Shown: positions 35,517 to 44,511, numbered from the stretch's first letter. The stretch: DNA of 64,000 nucleotides from Microvirga massiliensis (GCF_001006805.1 NZ_LN811357.1:287539-351538), one strand, 5' to 3'. The notes: a model not told the origin generated them from the sequence alone. Numbers and translations: made by a program.

Positions 35517-36980
35517 ATGAAACCTCGGCAGCCTGACCGGGTCGAACTCGCGCCCAGTCTCGAGATCAGCCGCGTCGTCACCGGCCTGTGGCAGGTCGCC
35601 GACATGGAGAGGAATGGACGCGTCCTCGATCCCGATCTCGCGGCGGAGCACATGCTGGCCTATGCCCGGGCCGGCTTCGACAGCTTCGACATGGCCGACC
35701 ATTACGGCAGCGCCGAGATCATCACGGGCCGTCTCCTTGCACGCGCAGACACGGCCACGAGGCCTGTCGCTTTCACGAAATGGTGCCCGGCTCCGGAAGC
35801 GATGACGCGCGCGGTCGTTCGGGCCGGAGTCGAGGAGCGGCGTGAGCGTCTCGGCGTGCAATCGATCGATCTCCTGCAGTTCCATTGGTGGACCTTCGAG
35901 CATCTCGCTTATATCGACGCCTTCAAGGAGCTCACCGCTCTCCGCAATGAGGGCGTGATCCGTTATATCGGCGTCACGAATGTCGACACGGATCACCTGC
36001 GGCTTCTGGTGAAGCACGGATTTCCGATCATCTCGAACCAGGTCTCCTTCTCGCTGCTCGACCGCCGGGCGGCGGAAGACATGAGCGCATTCTGCCTCCA
36101 AAGCGGAGTGCGCCTTCTCGCCTATGGCACTCTGCAGGGCGGCTTTCTCACGGACCGCTGGGTCGGCGCCCCGGAGCCGACGACGATCCCGGACTGGAGC
36201 AAATCGAAATACAAGCGCTTCATCGACGAGGCAGGAGGCTGGGATGCTCTCCAGGGCATTCTCGCCGCGTGCCGTGAGATCGCAACGAAGCACGGCGTTT
36301 CCGTCGCGAATGTCGCCTCGCGCTGGGTTCTCGAGCAGCCGGCCGTCGCGACGATCATCGTGGGCGCTCGCCTCGGCGAGAGCGAGCACCGCGACGACAA
36401 CCTCGCGCTCTTCTCGTTCGCCCTCGACGCGGAGGATCATGCCCGGATCGATGCGGCGCTCGCGCGCACGAAACGCATTCCCGGCGATTGCGGCGACGAA
36501 TACCGCCGCCCGCCGTTCCTGACCGCCTCCGGCGATCTCAGCCATCACCTTTCGGGCATCCCGAAATACTTCGAAGCGTCTCCGGTTCCAGGGCGGCCGG
36601 GGCGCCAGCGGGTCGACACGGGCAGCGTCTGGGAAGGGATCTGCGGCTACAGCCGCGCCGTTCGCACCGGCAATCGCATCCTCGTCAGCGGCACCACCGC
36701 GACCCATGGTTCCGGCGAGGTCATCTGCCCGGGCGATCCCGCCGGGCAGACCGTCTACATTCTCGACAAGATCGCGGCGAGCCTGTCCGCCCTGGGCGGC
36801 AGCCTCGACGATGTCGTGCGCACCCGCGTGTATCTGCAGAATGCCGATCATTGGGAACTGGTATCGCGGGTGCATGGGCGCCGCTTCGGAGAAGCGCGCC
36901 CCGCCAATACGCTCCTCGAGATCTCACGCCTCATCGGCGATTACCTCGTCGAGATCGAGACCGAGGCCCTAGTGGAATAG
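35517..36980 (+). CDS. Aldo/keto reductase fused to a RidA (YjgF/YER057c/UK114) domain
   Basis: A 487-residue two-domain protein. Residues about 8-330 are an aldo/keto reductase with tetrad Asp58 and Tyr63 (FDMADHYG), Lys88 (FTKW) and His123 (LLQFHWW). Residues about 355-487 are a RidA domain: YSRAVRTGNRILVSGTTATH, GGSLDDVVRTRVYLQNADHW and the closing FGEARPANTLLEISRLIGDY, where the arginine in ARPANT matches the RidA arginine that binds imine/enamine carboxylates. RidA enzymes hydrolyse reactive imines to ketone plus ammonia, so one chain could deaminate an imine and then reduce the carbonyl (inference). ATG at 35517 has GGAG 7 bases upstream. It follows the Liv binding protein gene. Confidence 0.88.
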   Translation: MKPRQPDRVELAPSLEISRVVTGLWQVADMERNGRVLDPDLAAEHMLAYARAGFDSFDMADHYGSAEIITGRLLARADTATRPVAFTKWCPAPEAMTRAVVRAGVEERRERLGVQSIDLLQFHWWTFEHLAYIDAFKELTALRNEGVIRYIGVTNVDTDHLRLLVKHGFPIISNQVSFSLLDRRAAEDMSAFCLQSGVRLLAYGTLQGGFLTDRWVGAPEPTTIPDWSKSKYKRFIDEAGGWDALQGILAACREIATKHGVSVANVASRWVLEQPAVATIIVGARLGESEHRDDNLALFSFALDAEDHARIDAALARTKRIPGDCGDEYRRPPFLTASGDLSHHLSGIPKYFEASPVPGRPGRQRVDTGSVWEGICGYSRAVRTGNRILVSGTTATHGSGEVICPGDPAGQTVYILDKIAASLSALGGSLDDVVRTRVYLQNADHWELVSRVHGRRFGEARPANTLLEISRLIGDYLVEIETEALVE

Positions 36981-36991
36981 CGGTAGCGCCT

Positions 36992-37016
36992 GGAACCCTC
37001 CCCGTGTCCGCCCGTT
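36992..37016 (+). promoter_or_regulatory. EcfG-type (general stress response) promoter
   Basis: GGAAC at 36992-36996 and CGTT at 37013-37016 are separated by 16 bases, matching the alphaproteobacterial EcfG sigma consensus GGAAC-N16/17-CGTT. It lies 26 bases upstream of the ATG of the alpha/beta hydrolase gene, leaving room for a short leader with GGGAGGAAG. Confidence 0.65.
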
Positions 37017-37041
37017 GGGGCCTCGTCACGGGAGGAAGATC

Positions 37042-38037
37042 ATGGCGCACAACCATCAGCCCACACTTCCTCCGAAATCTCGAGCCTTTGGCCTAGGTTC
37101 TGCGATTATCGGAACGGCGGGACTCCTCGCGGGCCTCGCTCTCGCAACGGTCGTCCGGACGCGCCAGGCCGAGCGGCGCAATCCGCCTGAAGGCCGTTTC
37201 GTGACGATCGGCGGCATTCGGGTCCATTACCGGGATATCGGGTCGGGCCCGCCGACGCTGATCTTTCACGGAAATGGCGCGACCACCGAGGAGATGACGG
37301 CGAGCGGCCTGGTCGAGGAACTTGCCAGCAGCCATCGCGTCATCATCCCCGACCGGCCCGGCTTCGGGTATACGGAGAGGCCGCGCTTCCACCGATGGAC
37401 GCCGGAAGCCCAGGCGGACCTGTTCCTGCATTTTCTGAATCGACTCGGCATCGAGCGAGCTCTCGTCATCGGACATTCCCTCGGAGCCCAGGTTGCCCTC
37501 TCGCTCGCAGTGCTCGCCCCAGACCGCGTCGCTGGGCTCGTGCTCATGTCAGGCTATTACTATCCGACGGCCCGTCCCGACGTTGCGCTCGTGAGCCCCA
37601 ATGCGGCGCCGATCCTCGGCGATACCATGTGCTATACCGTGAGCCCCCTCGTGGTACACACTCTCCTGCCGGGGCTCTACAAAGCAATCTTTACGCCAGC
37701 GCCCGTCACACGTCGGTTCAGACGCAGATTCCCGCACGATCTCGTCCTTCGGCCCGGGCATCTGCACGCCGCGGCATCCGATTCCATGTATCTCATCCCG
37801 ACAGCGGCTCGCCTGCGCCGGCACTATTCCAGGCTTCGCATCCCGACCGCGATCGTGACCGGGAGCGGTGACCGGATCGTCCACAAGGAGCCGCATGCCC
37901 TCAGGCTCGCGGGTGACCTTCCCGATGCGCGCCTCACGATCGTGTCCGGCGCGGGGCACATGGTCCACCACGTTGCGCCGGCCGCCGTGGCTCGCGCCAT
38001 CGAGGAGATCGCCGCAGCAGCCGGCATGCGCAGGTAG
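37042..38037 (+). CDS. Alpha/beta hydrolase with N-terminal membrane anchor
   Basis: A 331-residue alpha/beta-hydrolase fold protein. One hydrophobic segment (about residues 18-37, GLGSAIIGTAGLLAGLALAT) anchors it, with the catalytic domain probably periplasmic. The nucleophile elbow is GHSLGAQ, preceded by the oxyanion HGNGATTEEM; the acid is in GSGDRIVH and the catalytic histidine in GAGHMVHH. Closest in type to haloperoxidase/epoxide hydrolase-like esterases; the substrate is unknown. GGGAGGAAG precedes the ATG at 37042, choosing it over an in-frame start 9 codons upstream. A stress-type promoter motif lies directly upstream. The convergent gene ends 30 bases away with no clear terminator between. 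Confidence 0.87.
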   Translation: MAHNHQPTLPPKSRAFGLGSAIIGTAGLLAGLALATVVRTRQAERRNPPEGRFVTIGGIRVHYRDIGSGPPTLIFHGNGATTEEMTASGLVEELASSHRVIIPDRPGFGYTERPRFHRWTPEAQADLFLHFLNRLGIERALVIGHSLGAQVALSLAVLAPDRVAGLVLMSGYYYPTARPDVALVSPNAAPILGDTMCYTVSPLVVHTLLPGLYKAIFTPAPVTRRFRRRFPHDLVLRPGHLHAAASDSMYLIPTAARLRRHYSRLRIPTAIVTGSGDRIVHKEPHALRLAGDLPDARLTIVSGAGHMVHHVAPAAVARAIEEIAAAAGMRR

Positions 38038-38067
38038 TCACCCCGATGCCGTGGACCGCAGGCAGGC

Positions 38068-39108
38068 CTATCGGGACCGGTTTTCGATCGAGACATCGAC
38101 GCACACGATCTCGTGGTCCGAGATCGGTAGGCTGTTCTCGTCGAGGGCGGGGATGACGCGAGGATTGCTGGCGGTGACACCGCGTACGAGCAACCAGTCG
38201 AGCTTGCCGTAAGGCGGGTTCGGCTCGTCGAGTGGTCCCGCGCGTTGCGTCGCTGCCGAACGATTGCAGGATGCCCACTCGAAGCCGGCCCTGCGCACAT
38301 GCGCGAAGAGCGGTTCGAATCGTTCCGGATCGTCGAGAACCGCAGCGAGGCCGGCCGCGTCACGCGGCAGAGCCTTGGTATTGAAGTCTCCTCCGATCAC
38401 CATTGCGGCATCGGGTGCAAGGTCATCCAACGCTTCGAGCAGGCGTCGCATCTGCATGGCCCGATCGTCCGGATCCGACTGGCTCTCGAGGTGCACGGAG
38501 ACAACCCAAAGAGGCACTGCCGCTCCTTCGAGCCGCGCCACGATCGCGATGCGCCCGCCGATCCTGTGCTGCCAACCGTTGCGCCCCGCAAACCATCTCC
38601 CTGACTCCTCGAGCCGTACGAGTTTCGGATCCGCCAGAGCATGCGCCGAGACGATCGCGTTTCCATGGAAGCTGCCACGGTTGGTCTCACCTGCATGGAT
38701 GCGCGTTTCATTTTCATCGCCGAGGTCGAGTTCGACGAACTCGACTCCAAATACGTAGCCCTCCTGGTTCGGCGCTGCGAGCGTCTCGACCGTATGCCGG
38801 TTGCCGGACCGCGCCATGCCGCCATCGACTTCGCTCAGGAGCGCAATGCTCGCCCCAGCTTGATTGAGCAAGCGGCGCGCTATGTCCGGATATTTCAATC
38901 GTTCGCAGTTGAACGCGGCAATCGTCAGGTGACCGGGGACGGGAGCAGGATCCACCGGAGGATGCATTTCCAGCACATGAAGTGCCTCGATGCGTGCCAG
39001 GAATCGTGCATGCTCGTCCGCCGACTTCTCGGCGGAGCGCGCCGCCTGCAACACCGATTCGTCGACTTTCGGAATCCGCGATTCCACGCGATCGACTACA
39101 GCCCGCAT
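38068..39108 (-). CDS. Endonuclease/exonuclease/phosphatase family protein
   Basis: About 346 residues with the EEP fold, the second one in this window and not closely similar to the one at 20.2 kb. Landmarks are LTIAAFNCERLKYPDIARRL (first strand and Asn), the metal glutamate region LLSEVDGGMARSGNR, SVHLESQSDPDDR, catalytic VIGGDFNTKALPRD and the final SDHEIVCVDV. An N-terminal helical stretch (about residues 1-60) precedes the domain. The start is uncertain: MRAVVDRVESRIPK at 39108 is chosen; the frame is open to 39258. Possible activities include phosphodiesterase or nuclease; no neighbour suggests a substrate. Confidence 0.82.
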   Translation of the reverse strand: MRAVVDRVESRIPKVDESVLQAARSAEKSADEHARFLARIEALHVLEMHPPVDPAPVPGHLTIAAFNCERLKYPDIARRLLNQAGASIALLSEVDGGMARSGNRHTVETLAAPNQEGYVFGVEFVELDLGDENETRIHAGETNRGSFHGNAIVSAHALADPKLVRLEESGRWFAGRNGWQHRIGGRIAIVARLEGAAVPLWVVSVHLESQSDPDDRAMQMRRLLEALDDLAPDAAMVIGGDFNTKALPRDAAGLAAVLDDPERFEPLFAHVRRAGFEWASCNRSAATQRAGPLDEPNPPYGKLDWLLVRGVTASNPRVIPALDENSLPISDHEIVCVDVSIENRSR

Positions 39109-39335
39109 GGTGAGCCTCGCTTCAGTGACAGTGCATGCGCCATGCCAGCGAAATCCGGTGGGCGGCGATATGTTCCGAAAGCCTCCTTCGCTGCATAGTT
39201 CAGTGAGCGTGGCAGCGCACTCCTCGAATTCAGAAAACAAAGCGCAGCTGAAAAACACAGCGCTGATCAGCGCGCGATGCCGACACGCTTACTCGCGCGG
39301 CCTCTCTCCGATGAGGCAGCACCGCAGCAATTCAC

Positions 39336-40484
39336 TCACGCCGCATTCTCGTCCGAACCCGACGAATCCCCGACGAGGCCATCTACATTGAAGACCTCGA
39401 GTGCCTTGGAGATTCCGCGCAGGTGAACCTCGCCGAGGGATGTCGTTCGGGCGGCATCGGCGGACTCGAGGGCGACGCGACGCGTGACGAGGATCTGGCC
39501 ATCCCGCGCCTCGCTGCAGAGGCGCGCGGCGATGTTGGTGACGGTGCCGATCGCGGCGTAATCGAACCTCCCCTCGAACCCAATCCGCCCGAGCGTCGCA
39601 TAACCCTGTGCGACCCCGACCCCGAACCCGATCGTGTGCCCTCTCGCTGCAAAGAATCGGGCCAGCTCGGCGCATTTTGCCCGCATCTCGACGGCAAGCG
39701 AGACCGCCTTGACGGCCGGCGCCTCGCATGGCAGCGGATCATTGAAGAACACCATCATTCCATCGCCGGTGAACCGCTCCAGCGTACCCTCGGCCTGATG
39801 GATGAGAGGACCGAGGGTCGCGTGGTAGCGGCCGAGAAGATCCATGACCTCCTCGGGCTCGGCGCTTTCCGCAAAGCTCGTGAACCCTCGCAGATCACAG
39901 AACAGCACCACGATCTCGCGACGATGATGATCGAGGATCGAGGCCTCGTCCCCCTGCTTCAGGAGGAAATCGGCGACCTGGGGAGCCAGGAACCGCTGGA
40001 GGCTGCGGGTCCGCTCGAGTTCGGCAACTTGGCGCGTGACGCGGGCTTCGAGATCCCGGTTGAGGATCGCGAGCTCCGCTGCCTGCCGCTCGGCGGTGTC
40101 GTAAAGCGCCTTGGTGCGGAGCAGCGAGCGGACACGGGCGGTGAGCGTGGAATGATCGAAGGGTTTCGTGACGTAGTCGTCCGCTCCGGCGTTCAGGCCG
40201 TCGACGACGTCGTGCACATCGGCCTTGGCCGTCAGCAGCAGGACGGGGATCGGCCGTGTCGCCGGATCGCCCTTCAGCCGGCGCGTCACTTCGATGCCGT
40301 CCATCCCGGGCATCATGATATCGAGGAGGATGAGATCGGGGCTGGCATCCGAGACGATCGCGAGTGCGGCCTCCCCGCCCGTGGCGGTGAGCACCTCGTA
40401 GCCCTGCGCTTCGAGCCGCACCCGGACGATGTCGAGGTTCTCGGCTCGGTCATCGACCGCAAGAACAAGGGGCTTGTCTCGCAT
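39336..40484 (-). CDS. Response regulator with C-terminal adenylate/guanylate cyclase domain
   Basis: A 382-residue two-domain protein: a receiver domain (residues 1-125) with Asp11/Asp12, phospho-acceptor Asp55 (LLDIMMPGMDG) and Lys in YVTKPFD; a coiled-coil linker (about 140-185, ALYDTAERQAAELAILNRDL); and a class III cyclase domain with the metal-binding aspartates in LFCDLRGFTSF and FTGDGMMVFF and the closing YAAIGTVTNIAARL. It would make cAMP or cGMP in response to phosphorylation. ATG at 40484 has GGGAAGAG upstream; a GTG at 40520 overlapping the previous stop is the alternative. It is last in a kinase-regulator-regulator operon. Confidence 0.92.
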   Translation of the reverse strand: MRDKPLVLAVDDRAENLDIVRVRLEAQGYEVLTATGGEAALAIVSDASPDLILLDIMMPGMDGIEVTRRLKGDPATRPIPVLLLTAKADVHDVVDGLNAGADDYVTKPFDHSTLTARVRSLLRTKALYDTAERQAAELAILNRDLEARVTRQVAELERTRSLQRFLAPQVADFLLKQGDEASILDHHRREIVVLFCDLRGFTSFAESAEPEEVMDLLGRYHATLGPLIHQAEGTLERFTGDGMMVFFNDPLPCEAPAVKAVSLAVEMRAKCAELARFFAARGHTIGFGVGVAQGYATLGRIGFEGRFDYAAIGTVTNIAARLCSEARDGQILVTRRVALESADAARTTSLGEVHLRGISKALEVFNVDGLVGDSSGSDENAA

Positions 40485-40516
40485 CCTTCGGCTCTTCCCA
40501 CATCCGCTGTGCGATG

Positions 40517-40906
40517 TCACGGGCTGCTGTTCAGGCCACCTGCAAGGAGAGCGCGGATCGTCGCGAGGAGTTCCCGAGGGCTGAACGGTTTTGTCACGTA
40601 GTGGTCGCAGCCTGCGCGGCGGGCCTTCTCTTCGTCGCCCGGCAGGGCAAAGGAGGTGACCGCGATGATCGGGACCGCAGCAAGGGTGGCCTCCCCCCGG
40701 ATCTGGCGCGTCGCCTCGTAGCCGTCGAGCACCGGCAGCTGCAGATCCATGACGATGAGATCAGGCCGGATCGCGCGCGCCTCGGACACGCCTGCCTCGC
40801 CATCGGCCGCCTCGACAACCTCGAACCCTGCATGGGTCAGGAGATCGCGCAGGATGGCGCGGTTGTCCGCGGTATCCTCGACGACGAGGATCCTTCCGGA
40901 TGTCAC
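40517..40906 (-). CDS. Single-domain response regulator (CheY-like receiver)
   Basis: A 129-residue receiver domain with no output domain: acidic pair Glu10/Asp11 (VVEDTADN), phospho-acceptor Asp54 (IVMDLQLPVLDG), Thr in IIAVTSFAL and Lys in YVTKPFSP. It starts at GTG inside the stop of the sensor kinase (GTGA), so kinase and regulator are made in step. It may act as a phosphate sink or relay between the kinase and the downstream regulator-cyclase, as DivK-type regulators do (inference). Confidence 0.93.
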   Translation of the reverse strand: MTSGRILVVEDTADNRAILRDLLTHAGFEVVEAADGEAGVSEARAIRPDLIVMDLQLPVLDGYEATRQIRGEATLAAVPIIAVTSFALPGDEEKARRAGCDHYVTKPFSPRELLATIRALLAGGLNSSP

Positions 40907-43221
40907 GCGACCATCTCCCGGCTCCTGCGACCGGCCGGCAGCGTCACTGAGAAGACCGACCCGCGCCCGACCTCGGATGTGACGCTGATCGAGCCCCCGT
41001 GCATCTCGATGATCCTTTTCGAGATGGCGAGCCCGAGACCTGTGCCCGACTCGGCGCGCGGGATCGCATTGCTGCCTTGCTGGAAGCTCTCGAAGATCTG
41101 CTCGCGCTCGTCCTCCGGGATTCCGATGCCCGTATCCTGAACATCCACGCAGATGCCCGACGCTCCGGCCGCAACACGGATCCGGATCGAGCCGCACTCG
41201 GTGAACTTGACGGCATTCCCGACGAGATTCAGGAAAACCTGTGTCAGGCGCCGCTCGTCGCCCTGCACGAGCGGCAGGCAATCCGGGAGTTCCGCGACAA
41301 GGGTCAGCCCCTTGCTCTCGGCAAGGCCTTCGGTTGCGGCGAGGACGGCCTGGACAATGTCGCGAATGGAGGTGGGCGCCTCGGCGAGCCCGAGTTCACC
41401 TGCCTCGATCTTCGAGAAGTCGAGCACGTCGTTGATGAGCGCGAGGAGGTGCTTGCCGTTCGCTTCGACCCGCATCAGCGGCTCCCTCGCACGCGCCGCG
41501 ACGTCACCGTAGAGCCCGTCGAGTACCATCTCGGTATAGCCGAGCACGGCGTTCAAGGGTGTTCGCACCTCATGGCTGATGCTGGCCAGAAACTGGGATT
41601 TCGCTCGGCTCGCCGCCTCCGCGCGGGCCGTCGCATCGCGCAAGTCATATTCGATCTGCTTGAGCGCCGAGATGTCGAGATAGCTCAGCATCCGGCCACC
41701 GTCCGGCAGCGGTATGATGCGAGACTGGATGACCTTGCCGTTGGGCAAAAGGCGCTCGCGCATCGGCTCGGTAGCGTGCCGGATCGCGGCCTCGCGCTCG
41801 CCGATATAGATCTCAAAATCCTGCTGCAAGAGAGGATAGAGCCCGTTTTCCCAGCGCCTCCATAGGTCGTCCGCAAGCCGCCGAGGCTCAGTATAGAATT
41901 CCGCAGCGATGCCCCAGATTTCGCGATAGGCGCGATTCGTGAGACGGATCCGCAGATCCGCATCGAGAAACAGGACGCCGTAATCGATGGCTTCCAGAAG
42001 CGCGGAGAGATCCCGAAGTGCTGCATCCTTGCCGCGATTGGCCTCTTCGAGCTCGTGCTCGCGGCGCTTGATGTCGGTGGTCTCGAAGTAGGTCAGCATG
42101 CGCCCGCCATCCGGCAGCGCGATGCACTGGTACTGCACGGTCGTCCCGTTTGCGAGAAAGAGCTCGCGCGGCGGAATACTGCCGGATTTGATCTCCTCAA
42201 TACGGTCGCGGACGTAGCGGTCCCATTCTGCCGGGGAAACGCTATAGAGGCTCTGGTCCCGGCTTGCCTCCATGTCCTCGCCGAGAGTGCGAGGTCGATC
42301 ATAGAAGCTGGCTGGCATTTTCCAGATTTCACGGTAGGCGCGGTTTGCAAGCCGGGTCCGGAGCTCGTGGTCGAGAAACAGAATGCCATAATCGATCGTG
42401 TTCAGGACGGCGTTCAGATCTCGCACGGCTGCGTCGGTTGCGCGCTTGGCCTCGAGGAGCTGGTGCTCACGCTCCTTCAGATCCGTGATGTCGTTGAAGG
42501 CCGTCAGAAGGACGCGCTGCCCCTCCCAATCCGCTGCGACGGCACTCGTCAGGGCCCAGAACAGTCGGCCGTCGCGCCCGCGCATCGGCACCTCGAAATC
42601 GCGGACCCGCCCAACCTCGGCGATGATCTCGAGCACTCTCCGGCGGTCGCTCGGAACCGCATAGAAGTCCGGCGCAGGCCTGCCAACGATGCCGTCCACG
42701 GGGATCCCGAAGATCTCTGCCGCACGCTGGTTCGCATAAAGAACGATCCCGTCGGCGAGCCGGCTTACGGCCAAGGGGAATGGGGCGACTTCGAGGAAAT
42801 GGCGCGAGCGCTGCTCGGCAGCCTCAAGGTCCCGCTCCCGCCGAACCTGGTCGGTGACGTCCTGGTAGGTCAGCATCCGGCCGCCGTCCGGCATGGCGAC
42901 GCACTGATAGCGCAGGATTCGCCCGTCGGCGAGGTTCAGCTCCGTGGGTGCAATGTCGCCCGCGCGGATCGCCTTCAGGCGCATCTCGACATAGGCATCC
43001 CACGCCCTGTCCCGAAACGGATAGACGCCGCGCGCTCGGCAGAATTCGAATAGATCGCGTGCATTCGGACAACTTTCGACGAGGCTGGCGGGTACGCCGA
43101 AGATCTCCCGATAGGCCCTGTTTCCAAGGCGAACGTTGAGATTGGCGTCGAGGAAGAGGATCCCGTAATCGACCGTGTTCAGCAGAGTGTCGAGTTCGCG
43201 GCGTGGATGCAGCATGCCCAT
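40903..43221 (-). CDS. Multi-PAS sensor histidine kinase
   Basis: A 772-residue soluble histidine kinase with no membrane segment. Four PAS-type modules precede the kinase; three belong to one repeated type marked by NTVDYGILFLDANLNVRL (near residue 15), NTIDYGILFLDHELRTRL (about 280) and EAIDYGVLFLDADLRIRL (about 415), each followed by NRAYREI and a later GGRMLTY or GGRMLSY, while the second PAS (about 133-250) is different. The phospho-accepting histidine is His550 in SISHEVRTPLNAVLGYTEMV; the ATPase core shows LVGNAVKFTECG, DTGIGIPEDE and GTGLGLAISKRI. It overlaps the following receiver gene. The cytoplasmic position and PAS content suggest sensing of redox, light or a small molecule. Confidence 0.93.
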   Translation of the reverse strand: MGMLHPRRELDTLLNTVDYGILFLDANLNVRLGNRAYREIFGVPASLVESCPNARDLFEFCRARGVYPFRDRAWDAYVEMRLKAIRAGDIAPTELNLADGRILRYQCVAMPDGGRMLTYQDVTDQVRRERDLEAAEQRSRHFLEVAPFPLAVSRLADGIVLYANQRAAEIFGIPVDGIVGRPAPDFYAVPSDRRRVLEIIAEVGRVRDFEVPMRGRDGRLFWALTSAVAADWEGQRVLLTAFNDITDLKEREHQLLEAKRATDAAVRDLNAVLNTIDYGILFLDHELRTRLANRAYREIWKMPASFYDRPRTLGEDMEASRDQSLYSVSPAEWDRYVRDRIEEIKSGSIPPRELFLANGTTVQYQCIALPDGGRMLTYFETTDIKRREHELEEANRGKDAALRDLSALLEAIDYGVLFLDADLRIRLTNRAYREIWGIAAEFYTEPRRLADDLWRRWENGLYPLLQQDFEIYIGEREAAIRHATEPMRERLLPNGKVIQSRIIPLPDGGRMLSYLDISALKQIEYDLRDATARAEAASRAKSQFLASISHEVRTPLNAVLGYTEMVLDGLYGDVAARAREPLMRVEANGKHLLALINDVLDFSKIEAGELGLAEAPTSIRDIVQAVLAATEGLAESKGLTLVAELPDCLPLVQGDERRLTQVFLNLVGNAVKFTECGSIRIRVAAGASGICVDVQDTGIGIPEDEREQIFESFQQGSNAIPRAESGTGLGLAISKRIIEMHGGSISVTSEVGRGSVFSVTLPAGRRSREMVA

Positions 43222-43671
43222 GTCCGCTCATGCGCCATCGGTCCGGCCGATGCCGGAGCGGGAAAGAACCCGCCGAGGCACAAGGGCAGCGCCGATCGCG
43301 GCCTGGATCGTCATGAGTCGATTGCCGTCCGCGCCGCAGCCATTCGCGGGCACTTTCCTGGCAGCTCTCCCCTGAAAAGCACAGGAAGACAGCACGCTGA
43401 GGGAACCACGCCCCCCGAGCAGGCCTTGCACCGAGCCCTGGATGGCGGATGGACAACGAAGCGCATGACTAAGCAATCGGCTAGCTTCGGCAGGACCTTA
43501 CCAGAGACCTCGTGCGCTCCCAAACAATCATCGGCGAAATGCATCGTCCGCCGCCTTCGATGGCAGGAAGGGATCGGGCAAGGCCCGATATGGATCACCC
43601 TCTGGATACGTCGGAACGGCTGCCATGCGCCCCCTTGCTGGCAGCGTCCGTATAGGGTTCACTACGCCACC
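43222..43671. other. Intergenic region between divergent kinase and UspA genes
   Basis: These 450 bases contain no supported gene. Open frames run through it but have no ribosome site or recognisable content. It should carry the promoters of the leftward signalling operon and the rightward UspA gene; a GGAAC at 43613 has no CGTT at the required distance, so I do not call an EcfG promoter. Confidence 0.45.
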
Positions 43672-44511
43672 ATGAAAACCATTCTCGTACCCGTCGAGGA
43701 ACACAGCCTCGTCGACTCGGTTCTGGAGACCGCGCTCCTGCTCGGACGCAGGTTCGACAGCTACATCGAGGGCATCGCGGTCACCTTCGACCTTCCGGTG
43801 GTGCTGCCCATCGATATTGCAATAGGTGTGCCGTCTCCCGTGGCCCCGGAGACGCGGCACGAGATGGCTGCGACCTGCCGGAGGCACTTCGAGAGCTTCA
43901 TGCGCACCGCCGGCATTTCGTCCTCCGCATCGGCGGGAGTGCCGGGATTGTCCTTCGGATGGCGCCAGAAGGACCTCATGGACGATGCCTTCGTGGGATC
44001 GTACGGGCGCATCTTCGATATCTGTGTCGTCGGACGCCCGGACGGATCGGCCAACCACCCGCGCGCGTCGACCGTGGAGGCCGCCCTGTTCGAAGCCGGA
44101 CGGCCGGTCCTGATCGCAGCCCCGAACGTTCCCGAGACGCTCGGCGAGACCGTCGTCATCGCATGGAACAGGAGCACCGAAACGGCGCGCACGGTGGCGG
44201 CCGCCATGCCGCTGCTCAAGCGCGCACGCCGGGTGGTCGTTCTGGAACTCGAGGGTTGGGGAGTGGAAGGCCCTGTCGGAGCGGATCTCGCCCGTCTTCT
44301 GCGCATGCACGACCTGGCGGTCGAAGCGCGCACCATACCGGATCCGGACAACCGGCCGGGTGAAGCCATCTTGGCCGAAGCAACGGCACTCGGCTGCGAT
44401 CTCCTCGTGAAAGGCGCCTATACGCAGAGCCGCCTCCGTCAGATGTTCTTCGGTGGGGCAACGAGCCATATCCTCGCCCGGACCACCATTCCGGTCCTCA
44501 TGGCGCATTGA
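43672..44511 (+). CDS. Universal stress protein (UspA family, tandem)
   Basis: A 279-residue cytoplasmic protein made of two UspA-type halves. The first half starts with MKTILVPVEEHSLVDSVLET; the second has VVIAWNRSTETARTVAAAMP and ends with the nucleotide-binding GAYTQSRLRQMFFGGATSHI and PVLMAH, close to the ATP-binding G-2x-G-9x-G-S/T pattern. The first half lacks that motif, so only the second is expected to bind ATP. The ATG at 43672 lacks a strong ribosome site but is where the family begins. The role is presumed stress tolerance. The EamA transporter follows by 68 bases. Confidence 0.88.
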   Translation: MKTILVPVEEHSLVDSVLETALLLGRRFDSYIEGIAVTFDLPVVLPIDIAIGVPSPVAPETRHEMAATCRRHFESFMRTAGISSSASAGVPGLSFGWRQKDLMDDAFVGSYGRIFDICVVGRPDGSANHPRASTVEAALFEAGRPVLIAAPNVPETLGETVVIAWNRSTETARTVAAAMPLLKRARRVVVLELEGWGVEGPVGADLARLLRMHDLAVEARTIPDPDNRPGEAILAEATALGCDLLVKGAYTQSRLRQMFFGGATSHILARTTIPVLMAH

